From: Hyphomicrobiales bacterium
GTDB lineage: Bacteria > Pseudomonadota > Alphaproteobacteria > Rhizobiales > Beijerinckiaceae
NCBI GenBank assembly: GCA_015655535.1
Contig: JAATEW010000092.1
Location: 1-21,113 of the forward strand
DNA length: 21,113 bases
Direction: 5' to 3'
The position numbers and the translations under genes were made by a program. The notes beneath the pieces are model-generated. The model saw only the letters and a program-made list of their open reading frames with translations. It made no database searches and was not told the DNA's origin. How positions within the stretch are numbered: the first letter of the stretch is position 1; each line of letters opens with the position of its first letter. Positions 7,586-15,139 of this stretch are shown in pieces.

Positions 7586-8692
7586 TCAATAGCTGCCGCG
7601 CTCCGATGCCGGCAAAAACTTAAACGGTTCCGCCGGTTTGAAGCCGGCAGAGACTTCGCCTGAAAAAACCTCACCATTCTGAATGGTCAGCTTCTTCACC
7701 GGCGCGCCTTGTTTGAGATCGAGCTTCGCGATCTCGACCCAAAACGTATTCGGTCGTGTCGCCGAGTCGAAATAATAGATCAGGTTCTTCTGATCCGACA
7801 CAGTGCGCCAGAGCGTCGAGGCGATGTTCGGATGCCCGGGCGTCGTGGTGCCGAGCGGTACGCTGACGCCGCGCTGCAGGCTCATGACCTCGGCCACGGC
7901 CTGATAGGTGAAGGATCGGTCCGGAACGCTTTTAATGAAATGCGGATCGGCCTGTTTGGGGATCGCGTCCAGAAAATACGAGGCACGCACGAAGCGGTCG
8001 GCGGCGCGGCTGGTGCCCGGCAGAAAGACCTCGCCGCCAATATCTTTCCAATAAGCGTTCAGCGCCAATTGCTGATCATAGACTGGGGAATTCGTCATCA
8101 CGGTAAATTCCTTGCCGTGATGGATGACCAACTTGCCATTTACATATTCGAAAATGGCGGAATCGCCGGATGAGTCCGATAGAGCGAGATGCAACACAGC
8201 TTGCACGCCATTCGGCAGGCTCGGCGCCAATATGTTGAAGGGCTCTTTCGCAAGTGCCTCGACCGCCTCGTTCACGTTCGCGTAATTATCCAGGGCGTAT
8301 TGGCCCCAGGCAGCGATGGACAAAGACGGTTTGCTCTCGTCCGGCTTTCCGTAATCCGATTCTGCGAGATAAAGCAGATTGGCGACGAGACCCTTCTCGT
8401 TCATGCCGTCGCCGGTACCGATCTCATAGCTCGACGTGGTGACGCTGCCATATTTCGACGTCCAATGGATGGATTTTGCACCCGCCGCGCCATCGCGTTT
8501 CATCCCGGATGGGAAGGCCCAGAGATTGGAAGACATATCCTCCTCCCAATCCATGTTGCGTCCGGTGAGAACAAGATCGCCGGCGCCGACGAACAGCGTG
8601 CGCGTGCATGCACTGGCCGTATCGGCCACGGGAACTGCGAGCAATGCGGTGGAGAGGAGCAAGGCGGTCGATTTTGACGAATGCGGCTTCAC
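7586..8692 (-). CDS. Secreted choloylglycine hydrolase / penicillin V acylase family amidase
   Basis: A 368-residue linear-amide C-N hydrolase of the Ntn family (peptidase family C59), which cleaves amides such as conjugated bile salts, penicillin V or N-acyl homoserine lactones. The signal sequence ends TASA, directly before Cys29, which would become the N-terminal nucleophile after processing. Other family residues are visible: Arg45 and Asp48 in TGRNMDW (same spacing from Cys as Arg18/Asp21 in bile salt hydrolases), Asn98 (MNEKGL), Asn201 (MTNSP) and Arg233. The start is a GTG at 8692 with AGGAG seven bases upstream. In a soil or water alphaproteobacterium an acyl-homoserine lactone or other N-acyl amide is a more natural substrate than bile salts, but this is inference. 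It converges on the autotransporter gene with a gap of about 23 bases and no clear terminator. Confidence 0.9.
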   Translation of the reverse strand: MKPHSSKSTALLLSTALLAVPVADTASACTRTLFVGAGDLVLTGRNMDWEEDMSSNLWAFPSGMKRDGAAGAKSIHWTSKYGSVTTSSYEIGTGDGMNEKGLVANLLYLAESDYGKPDESKPSLSIAAWGQYALDNYANVNEAVEALAKEPFNILAPSLPNGVQAVLHLALSDSSGDSAIFEYVNGKLVIHHGKEFTVMTNSPVYDQQLALNAYWKDIGGEVFLPGTSRAADRFVRASYFLDAIPKQADPHFIKSVPDRSFTYQAVAEVMSLQRGVSVPLGTTTPGHPNIASTLWRTVSDQKNLIYYFDSATRPNTFWVEIAKLDLKQGAPVKKLTIQNGEVFSGEVSAGFKPAEPFKFLPASERGSY

Positions 8693-8860
8693 GGTTCCAC
8701 TCCTATGGAGAAATATCGCGCGGGAGTATTGGCCACCGGCCTTCCGATCGCCTTTGCAAATCGTTTCGGATTTGAGGGAGTTTCATTGGCGCCATATGGC
8801 GAGGACGCGTCGTTTAGGCCGGACGTTCAAAGACGCTAAAGATGTGTCGCTACCCCACGT

Positions 8861-9052
8861 CTAATGAATGGCTGCGATGAGCGTATGCGGCGGATGCCGT
8901 GCGTCGCCGCGGCGGTTTTGCGGGCGAACATACATGATGACGACTTTCGGATGGTCTGTCTTCACCTTGAGCGCGGCGACGAGCGCATCTTCGGCGTCCA
9001 CGACCATGTGGTCCGTCTTTCCTTCTAGCTTAAGTCCAACCATGAATTGCAC
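8861..9052 (-). CDS. Small conserved-looking hypothetical protein, CBS-gene partner
   Basis: A 63-residue protein (VQFMVGLKLEGKTDHMVVDAEDALVAALKVK..., ending HPPHTLIAAIH). I chose the GTG at 9052 because AGGAGG sits about six bases before it; an ATG three codons later is possible but poorly spaced. It starts 16 bases after the stop of the CBS-domain gene, so the two are almost certainly co-transcribed. The predicted pattern is beta-alpha-beta: a short strand, a helix around DAEDALVAALKVK, a strand VVIMYV, then a basic RPQNRRGDARHP tail. No signal peptide or membrane segment. I do not recognise a named family; a ligand-sensing or partner role with the CBS protein is only suggested by position. 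Confidence 0.72.
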   Translation of the reverse strand: MQFMVGLKLEGKTDHMVVDAEDALVAALKVKTDHPKVVIMYVRPQNRRGDARHPPHTLIAAIH

Positions 9053-9068
9053 CGGAACCTCCTGGGTT

Positions 9069-9497
9069 TTAGCGATGGATGTAATATTCAAGCTGCTCGA
9101 TCGTGAATTTCTGCTGGCTGATAATCGCTTGAACGAGATCCCCAATCGATATGATTCCGATCAAGCTGTCGTTTTCGATAATCGGAAGATGTCTCACTTT
9201 TTTATCGGTCATGATGCCCATGCAGTCTTCAACGGATTGCTCAGGCCCGGCATAGACAACGTCCGTTTCCATAATGGCTTGAACTGGAGTGGCCGGCGAT
9301 ACCCGGCCCTTCAGCACGACGTTTCTGGCATAATGACGTTCTGTCACGATGCCGATCAGCTCGCCATTATCGATCACGACCAAGGATCCGATATTTTTTT
9401 CGGACATCTTTTTGATCGCGTCATAGACGGTCGCATCGGGAGATATCGAGAAGACGTCACAGCCCTTGTGATCGAGCAACTGCTTTACGGTTGTCAT
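9069..9497 (-). CDS. Tandem CBS-domain protein
   Basis: A 142-residue cytoplasmic protein made of one Bateman module. The first CBS repeat covers roughly residues 8-62 (VYDAIKKMSEKNIGSLVVIDNGELIGIVTERHYARNV) and the second about 75-130 (SVEDCMGIMTDKKVRHLPIIENDSLIGIISIGDLVQAII). Both have the G-ELIGIV[T/S] pattern typical of adenosine-nucleotide-binding CBS pairs. No catalytic domain is fused, so it would act as a free-standing sensor or modulator of a partner. The start is the ATG at 9497 with GGAG about ten bases upstream; a TTG five codons earlier is possible. The 63-residue gene follows directly. The divergent 95-residue gene at 9655 shares the upstream region. Confidence 0.93.
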   Translation of the reverse strand: MTTVKQLLDHKGCDVFSISPDATVYDAIKKMSEKNIGSLVVIDNGELIGIVTERHYARNVVLKGRVSPATPVQAIMETDVVYAGPEQSVEDCMGIMTDKKVRHLPIIENDSLIGIISIGDLVQAIISQQKFTIEQLEYYIHR

Positions 9498-9654
9498 TTG
9501 AAGACGCTCCAAAAGCCAGCAAAAGAACAGCCCGTCTCCGGCTGGTGCGATGCAACGCGAAATGGCACTCCTGACTCCACGACCCCAATTGAATCATCTG
9601 GTTCGCACGACACATCTATCAAGGGCTCTTTCGTGTGACAGTGGAACGGACATC

Positions 9655-9942
9655 ATGAAGTTCATCGTAACGCGCACAGGCAAAAATGGAGACATCATTA
9701 AAACCTGCGACACGGCGGAAGCCGCTTTCGAACAAGCTTCAGCCTTGCTCATGACAGACGCGACTGTCGTCACGATCACCGACGGAGACCCGCCGAATAT
9801 ACGCCCGGTGAACTCCGCTTGCACTCCCTTGAGCATGAGCGACAATGAACATGAAAGCGGTGAAGCTTTCGATTTAAGGTCAAATCGCAGAAAGCATCAC
9901 ATGCCGGATGACACCACATGTAATGAGCCTACAATGTTATAA
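9655..9942 (+). CDS. Hypothetical protein, 95 residues
   Basis: The N-terminal half looks folded: MKFIVTRTGKNGDIIKTCDTAEAAFEQASALLMTDATVVTITDGD has a strand-helix-strand pattern ending in a Gly-Asp turn. The C-terminal half is polar and probably disordered (SMSDNEHESGEAFDLRSNRRKHHMPDD). No signal peptide or membrane segment. The ATG at 9655 is preceded by a GGAACGG stretch that could serve as ribosome binding site; the same frame stays open upstream but without a good start. It is divergent from the CBS gene, with 157 bases between start codons. I do not recognise the family, and function is unknown. Confidence 0.6.
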   Translation: MKFIVTRTGKNGDIIKTCDTAEAAFEQASALLMTDATVVTITDGDPPNIRPVNSACTPLSMSDNEHESGEAFDLRSNRRKHHMPDDTTCNEPTML

Positions 9943-10033
9943 TGCGGTCGCGTCACGCTTGCGGTTGACGATAAAGCGCGTTGTCTTCTGGTGACGGCGG
10001 CCTCTCTTCACTCACAGCTCCGGAGGAATCGAC

Positions 10034-10894
10034 ATGACGATCCGAAATCCTATCGAATGGAGCGTTGATCATATTGAGCTGACGGCTCATGCCTTGAAAT
10101 CGGTCGGCTACGCGCTTCATCCCACAGACGAGAGTTTCGACGGCACGCAACCGCAAGTCCGGCGCATAGCAATATCCGACCTCAAAGACGTCTTGCTCAG
10201 CGGTTTCCGCGACTTTACAAGCTATCGGACGGACGTCATTTTCATTTGCCTTATCTTTCCCTTGATCGGTCTCATTCTCGCAAATCTGACGTTGAGCTTC
10301 GGCGCGCTGCCGCTGCTGCTGCCGCTCATATTCGGTTTTGCGCTCATCGGCCCATTCGCGGCGGCCGGCCTCTATGAGATGAGCCGGCGCCAAGAGCAGG
10401 GAAAACCTGTCTCGTGGACCGACGCCTTTGGCGTGTTCGGATCCCCGTCCATCGCCTCGATCATCAAACTCGGCCTGCTCCTGAGCGGCATCTTCGTTCT
10501 CTGGCTGGCCGCGGCATTGGTGATCTACCAGGTCACTCTTGGCCCGGCCATGCCGGCCTCGATCCCGGCCTTTGCGGCCGATGTCTTTACGACCGGCGCC
10601 GGATGGACATTCATCGGAATAGGCATAGGGATCGGCGCCTTGTTTGCCTTGGTCGTGCTTGCGATCAGCGCCGTGTCCTTTCCTCTGCTGCTCGACCGGC
10701 ATGTGAGCATATCGACCGCGATCGAGACCTCGATTCGCGCGGTCCTCATCAATCCGGTGCCCATGCTCATCTGGGGACTCATCGTCATGAGCGCTTTGGT
10801 GCTGGGGACGATTCCGGCATTGGTTGGGCTTATCGTCGTGATGCCGGTGCTCGGCCATGCCACATGGCATCTCTATCGCAAGATCGTCGGGTGA
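10034..10894 (+). CDS. DUF2189 family integral membrane protein
   Basis: A 286-residue inner membrane protein. An N-terminal soluble stretch of about 65 residues contains the family-like RRIAISDLKDVLLSGFRDFTSYRTDVIF. It is followed by about six hydrophobic segments, ending IPALVGLIVVMPVLGHATWHLYRKIV, whose GHATWHLYR ending is typical of DUF2189. The start is well supported by GGAGGA six bases before the ATG. The biochemical role of DUF2189 is not established. The gene stands alone on its strand and converges on the Cys-cluster gene with a seven-base gap. Confidence 0.88.
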   Translation: MTIRNPIEWSVDHIELTAHALKSVGYALHPTDESFDGTQPQVRRIAISDLKDVLLSGFRDFTSYRTDVIFICLIFPLIGLILANLTLSFGALPLLLPLIFGFALIGPFAAAGLYEMSRRQEQGKPVSWTDAFGVFGSPSIASIIKLGLLLSGIFVLWLAAALVIYQVTLGPAMPASIPAFAADVFTTGAGWTFIGIGIGIGALFALVVLAISAVSFPLLLDRHVSISTAIETSIRAVLINPVPMLIWGLIVMSALVLGTIPALVGLIVVMPVLGHATWHLYRKIVG

Positions 10895-10901
10895 GGCGCG
10901 C

Positions 10902-11702
10902 TTAATCCGATCCCTTTACGACGCCGCATTGCGCGGCGGCTCTTTCAGCCAAATCGTGGTTCGAAAGTCCGCTTCCCATACCGACATGACAGTCTGGGAA
11001 TGCTTCTTTTCCATCGCTCCAAGTTTGAAACGCGGATTCGAAATCCTCAAGTGCGATGAGCAGGGCGCGGCTCAGCTCGACCTTCTCCGTCAAGAGGCCT
11101 CCGTGCCTGATCAAAGCGTAATCGATCCCCAATTGCATCAGGAATGAAATGACGCTGGGCTCGGCGATGAAGGGAACTCTTTGCTCCCGTGCATTCAGGC
11201 TCGTTTCGCAAGCGCTGCGCGAGGTCGAAAGCATGGTACGGCAGAGCGAGGGACGATGCTCGTAAATCGAACAGCGATTATCTACAAGCAAAGCGCAAGG
11301 CTTGTCGGCACCATAGCGGCTTTGCTCGTCGAGGGGCAACGGTGCGCGCTTCGCGAGCCGTTCTTTGAGTCCCGCGATCTCAGGCGCCGGCTTCGTATCG
11401 AGAATGTGGCGTGCAATGTCGAAAATCTCCAAAGGTGCAGAAAGAACCATTTGATGGCAGCAAAAGGCGCATCCGGATACGCATTCGGCACCGCATTCTG
11501 AAGCGTAATCCGCCACGACTTCGTCGATCGCTTCGCTCCTGCCCTTTATTATTTGACCGAACATTGCGACGTTCGCGCCGGCTTTGCCATCCTCCAACTG
11601 AAGGCATGTTTGACGATAGGCCTGCTCGAAAACAGCTTTCTGAAATGCCGGATCATCTATGGATTCCGCATTTTCCGCCTCGCTGGAGTCTACGCCACCC
11701 AT
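10902..11702 (-). CDS. YkgJ-type cysteine cluster protein
   Basis: A 266-residue protein with the cysteine pattern of the YkgJ family, thought to bind an iron-sulfur cluster or zinc. The first cluster is C70-x3-C74-x3-C78-x2-C81-C82 (CGAECVSGCAFCC); the second part has C136, C144, C154 and C165 within PCALLVDNRCSIYEHRPSLCR, where the CSIYEHRP-LCR pattern is characteristic. No signal peptide. It starts six bases after the stop of the DUF2165 gene, and its GAGGGG ribosome binding site overlaps the end of that gene, so the two are co-transcribed. The C-terminal half (about 180-266) is helical without further motifs. Function is uncharacterised beyond predicted metal binding. Confidence 0.87.
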   Translation of the reverse strand: MGGVDSSEAENAESIDDPAFQKAVFEQAYRQTCLQLEDGKAGANVAMFGQIIKGRSEAIDEVVADYASECGAECVSGCAFCCHQMVLSAPLEIFDIARHILDTKPAPEIAGLKERLAKRAPLPLDEQSRYGADKPCALLVDNRCSIYEHRPSLCRTMLSTSRSACETSLNAREQRVPFIAEPSVISFLMQLGIDYALIRHGGLLTEKVELSRALLIALEDFESAFQTWSDGKEAFPDCHVGMGSGLSNHDLAERAAAQCGVVKGSD

Positions 11703-11708
11703 TATATT

Positions 11709-12203
11709 TCACCCCTCCGGCAGCAGCAGAACCAATAGCACGAGGCCATTGAGCAGGGTAAACCGCGCGCTGCTGTCGAGACTGTTCCAAGTGGTCGACT
11801 GCCACATCATGAACCATTCGCCGCCGATCGTGGTGAAGCCGAGGCCATAGAGCAAAAGCCCGAAGGTCAGGCCAAGAACGCCAAGCGGCTTTGCTTGCGC
11901 GAAACGCTTGGCATCGCCGCTGGCGGCGAGCAGTCGCAGGCTCGCGGCGGCGAGGATCGCGGCCGTCGCTATTTCCCAGCCGATGATCAGCCAATAGGCC
12001 GCGGCCGCGATGCGCTCATCCGTGATCGCGCGCCATTTGAGCGTATTATCGGGAAAGACCGTATCCATCGCCAGCACATGTTTCACGAAGACCCAATTGG
12101 CCCCATAGTCGGTCACGTTCTCAATCGCGACCAGAATGAAAAAGAGCGCGATAGTCGCGACAAGCGCGGTCTTGCAAAGGCGGATGAGCATGGGTTCGTC
12201 CAT
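11709..12203 (-). CDS. DUF2165 family small integral membrane protein
   Basis: A 164-residue membrane protein with four hydrophobic segments: LCKTALVATIALFFILVAIENV, AAYWLIIGWEIATAAILAAASL, LGVLGLTFGLLLYGLGFTTIG and ARFTLLNGLVLLVLLLP. The motifs NVTDYGANWVFVKHVLAMDTVFPD and GGEWFMMWQSTTWNS are typical of DUF2165. The first ATG of the frame is at 12203 with a poor ribosome binding site; an in-frame ATG at 12191, four codons later, is an alternative. It is the first gene of a two-gene unit with the Cys-cluster protein. A truncated copy of the REP-like sequence lies just upstream. Function is unknown. Confidence 0.87.
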   Translation of the reverse strand: MDEPMLIRLCKTALVATIALFFILVAIENVTDYGANWVFVKHVLAMDTVFPDNTLKWRAITDERIAAAAYWLIIGWEIATAAILAAASLRLLAASGDAKRFAQAKPLGVLGLTFGLLLYGLGFTTIGGEWFMMWQSTTWNSLDSSARFTLLNGLVLLVLLLPEG

Positions 12204-12213
12204 CAATCTGAGC

Positions 12214-12230
12214 CATTATGGCCGGGCTTG
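12214..12230. repeat. Degenerate half of the REP-like palindrome
   Basis: The bases TATGGCCGGGCTTGACG closely match one arm and loop of the palindrome at 2493-2515, but the second arm is missing. This looks like a decayed or half copy. It lies in the 38-base gap between the DUF2165 and deaminase genes, overlapping the likely leader of the former. Confidence 0.45.
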
Positions 12231-12241
12231 ACGTGGAGAGC

Positions 12242-12799
12242 TTAGCCAAACAGCTTTAACGCTTCCTCGGCGAGCACGCCGCCGGTGATCTCGATCTTTT
12301 CAAACGGCGTCTTCTGCGCGATCTCGGTGCAGGAAATTTCGATCTGACCCAGATATTTTTCGATCTGCGGCACGGAGGCCGCGTAAACGACCCGCCCGAT
12401 CTTGCACCAGACGATCGCGCCCATGCACATGACGCAGGGCTCGCCCGACGTATAAAGCGTGGTGCCTTTCAACGCCTCCGGCCCGTGCTCGGTCAGAAAG
12501 CGCCTGATCGCGACCATCTCGCCATGCGCGGTCGGATCATGCGTCGTCTTGCCCATATTCTCTCCGCGCGCCAGGATCTCGCCGTCGCGCGTAATCACCG
12601 CGCCGAATGGAAAATCGGCTTTGGCCGCGAGCGCGATGGCCTCGCGCATCAATCGTTCGTCTTCGGCCGTCGGCGGCGTCCGGACCGTTTCGGCCTTGAT
12701 CTCCGATGCGGCCGAAGTCGCGACCGCGGCAAGCCCCATCACGGCGGCGCGGCGGTTGATCACTCTCTGCGGCGTCTTCGATTCACTGTCATACGTCAT
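12242..12799 (-). CDS. Nucleoside/guanine-deaminase-family protein with apparent Tat leader
   Basis: A 185-residue member of the cytidine-deaminase fold, close to the TadA/guanine deaminase branch. Zinc-site residues are all present: H92 and E94 in TAHGEMVAIRR (HGE rather than the usual HAE), and C122 and C125 in GEPCVMCMGAIVW. Such enzymes remove an amino group from a base or nucleoside. Residues 12-36 precede the fold: RVINRRAAVMGLAAVATSAASEIKAE, with a twin Arg at 16-17, a moderately hydrophobic core and small residues, which looks like a twin-arginine export signal. Cytosolic family members normally start near residue 44 here. The ATG at 12799 has AGGAGA five to six bases upstream, so the extension is translated. 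Substrate is not determined by sequence. Confidence 0.85.
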   Translation of the reverse strand: MTYDSESKTPQRVINRRAAVMGLAAVATSAASEIKAETVRTPPTAEDERLMREAIALAAKADFPFGAVITRDGEILARGENMGKTTHDPTAHGEMVAIRRFLTEHGPEALKGTTLYTSGEPCVMCMGAIVWCKIGRVVYAASVPQIEKYLGQIEISCTEIAQKTPFEKIEITGGVLAEEALKLFG

Positions 12800-13035
12800 G
12801 CCAGTTCTCCTCGTGCTTGATGCATGATGACATGGGAGTAAACATTCGTGCGCAAAGCTTTTAGTTTTGATGCACCATCTTTAACGGAATGTCGCCGCTG
12901 CCACGGCAACGCTCTGGCAAACAAGGGATGCGAGAGGTAGAAGAATAAGCGTGGCGGCCAGGATATCCGGCAAGAGTGACGGTTCCTCGGTTTCAATATC
13001 GTTGCAAGCGCCATCGATGATTGGGGAGATTTCAA

Positions 13036-13326
13036 ATGTCTATATCACGGACCGCGATCGCCGCGGTCTTCTTGGCTTCGGCGCTGATCGCGCCCATGTC
13101 CGCCAACGCGTTTTCCATCGATCCAAGCGTCAGCCTGCCAGACGAGATCGAGCATGTCTCGGGCGGCTGCGGCCCCAACGGCTGGCGCGGCCCGTGGGGC
13201 CATTGCCGGTACAATGGCGGCTGGGGGTCGCATTGGGGCTGCCCGCCCGGCTGGTGGCGCGGTCCTTGGGGCCATTGCCGCCACACGATCTATCACGGCC
13301 GTCTGCCCGGCGGCGGCTGGAAATAA
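13036..13326 (+). CDS. Secreted GCG_CRPN-type small protein
   Basis: A 96-residue protein with a signal peptide (SRTAIAAVFLASALIAPMSANA, likely cut after ANA). It has the GCG motif followed by RGP repeats that define the GCG_CRPN small-protein type found in many Hyphomicrobiales: GGCGPNGWRGPWGHCRYNGGWG, then a second, related unit CPPGWWRGPWGHCRHTIYHG. The mature part has four cysteines and is rich in Gly, Trp and His. The start is the ATG at 13036, with GGGGAG six to seven bases before it. The following stem-loop ends the transcript. Function is unknown; a secreted, possibly metal- or surface-binding peptide is plausible from composition. Confidence 0.85.
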   Translation: MSISRTAIAAVFLASALIAPMSANAFSIDPSVSLPDEIEHVSGGCGPNGWRGPWGHCRYNGGWGSHWGCPPGWWRGPWGHCRHTIYHGRLPGGGWK

Positions 13327-13346
13327 GCTCATCCTGCCATGCCATC

Positions 13347-13380
13347 ATCGGCGCGCGCTCAGCGCGCCGATTTTGCTTTA
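13347..13380 (+). terminator. Rho-independent terminator after the GCG_CRPN gene
   Basis: A perfect stem ATCGGCGCGC (13347-13356) and GCGCGCCGAT (13362-13371) with the loop GCTCA, followed by TTTGCTTTA. It starts 20 bases after the stop codon. On the other strand the stem is not followed by a T-run, so it serves mainly the + transcript, although the anti-sigma gene ends at 13378 and overlaps the tail. Confidence 0.88.
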
Positions 13381-14085
13381 TTGCGCCGCCGCCTCCGGCA
13401 GGATGAAGCCGATCACTTTAGTCTCTGCCCGAAACGCCGCGAGCCTCGCATTCAATGCCTCGGCCGAAAGCTTCTCATCGGCGATCTTGACGCGATAGAT
13501 GCCGCCGGGCTTCGGACCTTCGACCAGGCTCGCCTGATGCGCTTCCAGAAAGGCCGTCGCATCCTGCATCGAGACGGAGGACGCGAAAGAGATCAGGGCA
13601 TAGGTGCCGTCGCTCTCGGTCTTCGATTCGTGAGAGGCGGTCGTGTAGTGCGCCCCGCTCGGCCGGTCGACCAAAAGGCCCGTGAGAAGGCCGGCTTGCA
13701 GGCAGATCACGACGGCGGCCGCCATGGCCGACCAGGTGAGAGCGCGTGGAGACAAGCTCGACACCATGCCGGAGACCCAGCCAAGCGCGCGCTCGAAGAT
13801 GGAGGCATGGCGCGGGTGCTCGGCTTCGTAAGCTTCAATCCGCGCCATGAGCCGGCTCGATGCCGCGCTTGACGGCAGCCCGAGACTTTCGTTCACGGCA
13901 ACCGTCTCGGCTTCCTCGTCCTGCACAAGCGCAAGGCGACGGCGCAATTCGCCATCAGCCGCAAGCGCACTCTCGACCTGTGCCTGATCCTCCGCCGAAA
14001 GACGCCCGGTCGCATACCAGGGCAGGAGAGCTTCGGGCGGCGAGAACTCGGCATCGTCCGGCTGCCCGTTTTTCGCGTCACTCAT
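13378..14085 (-). CDS. Membrane-anchored anti-sigma factor
   Basis: A 235-residue protein encoded directly after an ECF sigma gene. The N-terminal cytoplasmic part (about 1-115) begins with a helical anti-sigma-like region, EALLPWYATGRLSAEDQAQVESALAADGELRRRLALVQDEEA, without the zinc-binding HxxxCxxC of ZAS-type factors. One membrane segment is predicted at about 116-139 (LTWSAMAAAVVICLQAGLLTGLLV). The periplasmic C-terminal domain of about 95 residues contains YALISFASSVSMQDATAFLEAHQASLVEGPKPGGIYRVKIADEKLSAEALNARLAAFRAE, probably a small alpha/beta sensor fold. The start ATG overlaps the sigma gene stop as ATGA, a sign of translational coupling. A TTG two codons earlier is unlikely. It should hold the sigma factor at the membrane until an envelope signal releases it. 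Confidence 0.85.
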   Translation of the reverse strand: MSDAKNGQPDDAEFSPPEALLPWYATGRLSAEDQAQVESALAADGELRRRLALVQDEEAETVAVNESLGLPSSAASSRLMARIEAYEAEHPRHASIFERALGWVSGMVSSLSPRALTWSAMAAAVVICLQAGLLTGLLVDRPSGAHYTTASHESKTESDGTYALISFASSVSMQDATAFLEAHQASLVEGPKPGGIYRVKIADEKLSAEALNARLAAFRAETKVIGFILPEAAAQ

Positions 14086-14654
14086 GGCCAACCTCTATCA
14101 ATGCCAGCCTGTTTCAAAAGTTCGGACAGGCGTTTGCGGGCGTGAAACATCCGGGTCTTCACAGTGTTCTCCGGAATGCCCAAAATCATGCTTGCTTCCT
14201 CAACCGTCCGGTCGTGGTAATAAACCAGGTCGATCACCTCGCGATGCGCCGCGGAGAGCGCCCCGATGCAAAGTCTCAAGGCATCCGCCTTGGAGGCTTT
14301 CTGCAGAATGACCTCCGGATTATCGGCCTCATCCTCAAGCACGTCCTCAGTCTCCGGTTCAAGCGCCTCATGCTGCTTCTGGCGAAAGCTCGACAAAGCC
14401 TTGAAGCGCGCAATCGACAAGAGCCAGGTCGAGACGGACGAGCGCCCTTCAAAGCGTCCGGCCTGCTGCCAGACATCGAAGAAGACATCGCTCATGAGGT
14501 CCTCGGCCTTTGTCTCGTTACGGACGAGCCTTTGCAGAAATCGAAAGACCCTTGTGCTATGCCGCGTGTAAAGGACCTGCATCGCACCGCGGTCGCCGGA
14601 CGCGATCCGCCTGATGAGACCTTCATCCGAAGCGTCATCGCTGCCCTCAGCCAT
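14082..14654 (-). CDS. ECF-type RNA polymerase sigma factor
   Basis: A 190-residue sigma-70 family protein of the ECF group. Region 2 spans about residues 24-92, with AEDLMSDVFFDVWQQAGRFEGRSSVSTWLLSIARFKALSSFR for core binding and -10 recognition. An acidic linker (EPETEDVLEDEADNPE) follows. Region 4 at about 130-180 has LSAAHREVIDLVYYHDRTVEEASMILGIPENTVKTRMFHARKRL, a typical helix-turn-helix for the -35 element. The start is the ATG at 14654, with GAGGA six bases upstream; an upstream TTG in frame is less likely. The last four bases overlap the anti-sigma start. Its likely targets include the neighbouring divergent genes, which share a bipartite motif. I saw no copy of that motif before this gene, so autoregulation is not supported here. 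Confidence 0.92.
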   Translation of the reverse strand: MAEGSDDASDEGLIRRIASGDRGAMQVLYTRHSTRVFRFLQRLVRNETKAEDLMSDVFFDVWQQAGRFEGRSSVSTWLLSIARFKALSSFRQKQHEALEPETEDVLEDEADNPEVILQKASKADALRLCIGALSAAHREVIDLVYYHDRTVEEASMILGIPENTVKTRMFHARKRLSELLKQAGIDRGWP

Positions 14655-14739
14655 CGTCTTCCTCAACCCCTTTTGCCGTCCGTTCGCCCAGCCAGGGCCA
14701 TCATGAAGCGGAAGCAGGGTTTTGGCGACTCGGGGGGTC

Positions 14740-14784
14740 CGGAGAAAGGACGGGCGAAACCCGAGGAGCCGATGGCTTCGCCCG
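14740..14784 (-). terminator. Stem-loop terminator after the Gly/His-rich gene
   Basis: Read on the - strand, CGGGCGAAGCC (14784-14774) pairs with GGTTTCGCCCG (14761-14751), 11 pairs including one G-U that only works in the - strand transcript. The stem is followed by TCCTTTCTCC, a weak U-rich run. It lies 25 bases past the stop codon and before the sigma gene, so it should separate the two transcripts, perhaps only in part. Confidence 0.65.
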
Positions 14785-14808
14785 CCTCTTCCAGACCGTC
14801 ACGTCAGG

Positions 14809-15060
14809 TCAGTAGCAGGATATGACGAGCTCTCCGTAGGCATTGAAGTGCTTCCAGCAGCCGCCGTAGCCGGCGCCGTAATAGCTGCGGCCCCAGCCCC
14901 AGCTATGGCCCCAATGGCCGTAGCCTCCACCCCAATGACCGCCGCCGAAATGGCCGAAGCCGAACATATGAGCTGACGCCGAGGTCGGGGCGAGAGCGGC
15001 ACCAGCGGCAGTGGCGAGAAGGGCGGCGGCGGCAATATTGCGAAGTGAACGATTGAACAT
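14809..15060 (-). CDS. Small secreted Gly/His/Trp-rich protein
   Basis: An 83-residue protein with a clear signal peptide (RNIAAAALLATAAGAALAPTSASA, cut likely after ASA). The mature part of about 53 residues is low-complexity, GFGHFGGGHWGGGYGHWGHSWGWGRSYYGAGYGG, then a short folded-looking tail CWKHFNAYGELVISCY with two cysteines. The start ATG has GGAG eight bases upstream. It is divergent from the S8 protease gene, whose N-terminal region has a similar Gly/Tyr/His composition. A candidate ECF-type promoter lies 50-80 bases upstream. No known family assigned; a secreted surface or matrix component, possibly metal-binding through its histidines, is inference. Confidence 0.8.
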   Translation of the reverse strand: MFNRSLRNIAAAALLATAAGAALAPTSASAHMFGFGHFGGGHWGGGYGHWGHSWGWGRSYYGAGYGGCWKHFNAYGELVISCY

Positions 15061-15112
15061 GGTAAATCTCCATCGGATGAAACGGGCACGATCGCGGCCC
15101 GGACATCCCTGG

Positions 15113-15139
15113 GTCGCCGCTCCGCTTAATCTGGTTCAA
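15113..15139 (-). promoter_or_regulatory. Candidate ECF-type promoter for the Gly/His-rich gene
   Basis: Reading the - strand, TTGAACC (15139-15133) is followed after exactly 16 bases by CGAC (15116-15113). The GAAC-type -35 box and CG-containing -10 box at this spacing are typical of ECF sigma promoters. The -10 box ends about 52 bases before the start codon. The same arrangement occurs on the opposite strand a few bases away. Confidence 0.6.

Noticed and set aside
8790..8801. Perfect 12-base palindrome CGCCATATGGCG between the acylase gene and the small CBS-partner gene.
   Set aside because: Too short to separate from chance in this base composition, with no second copy noticed and no clear promoter context.
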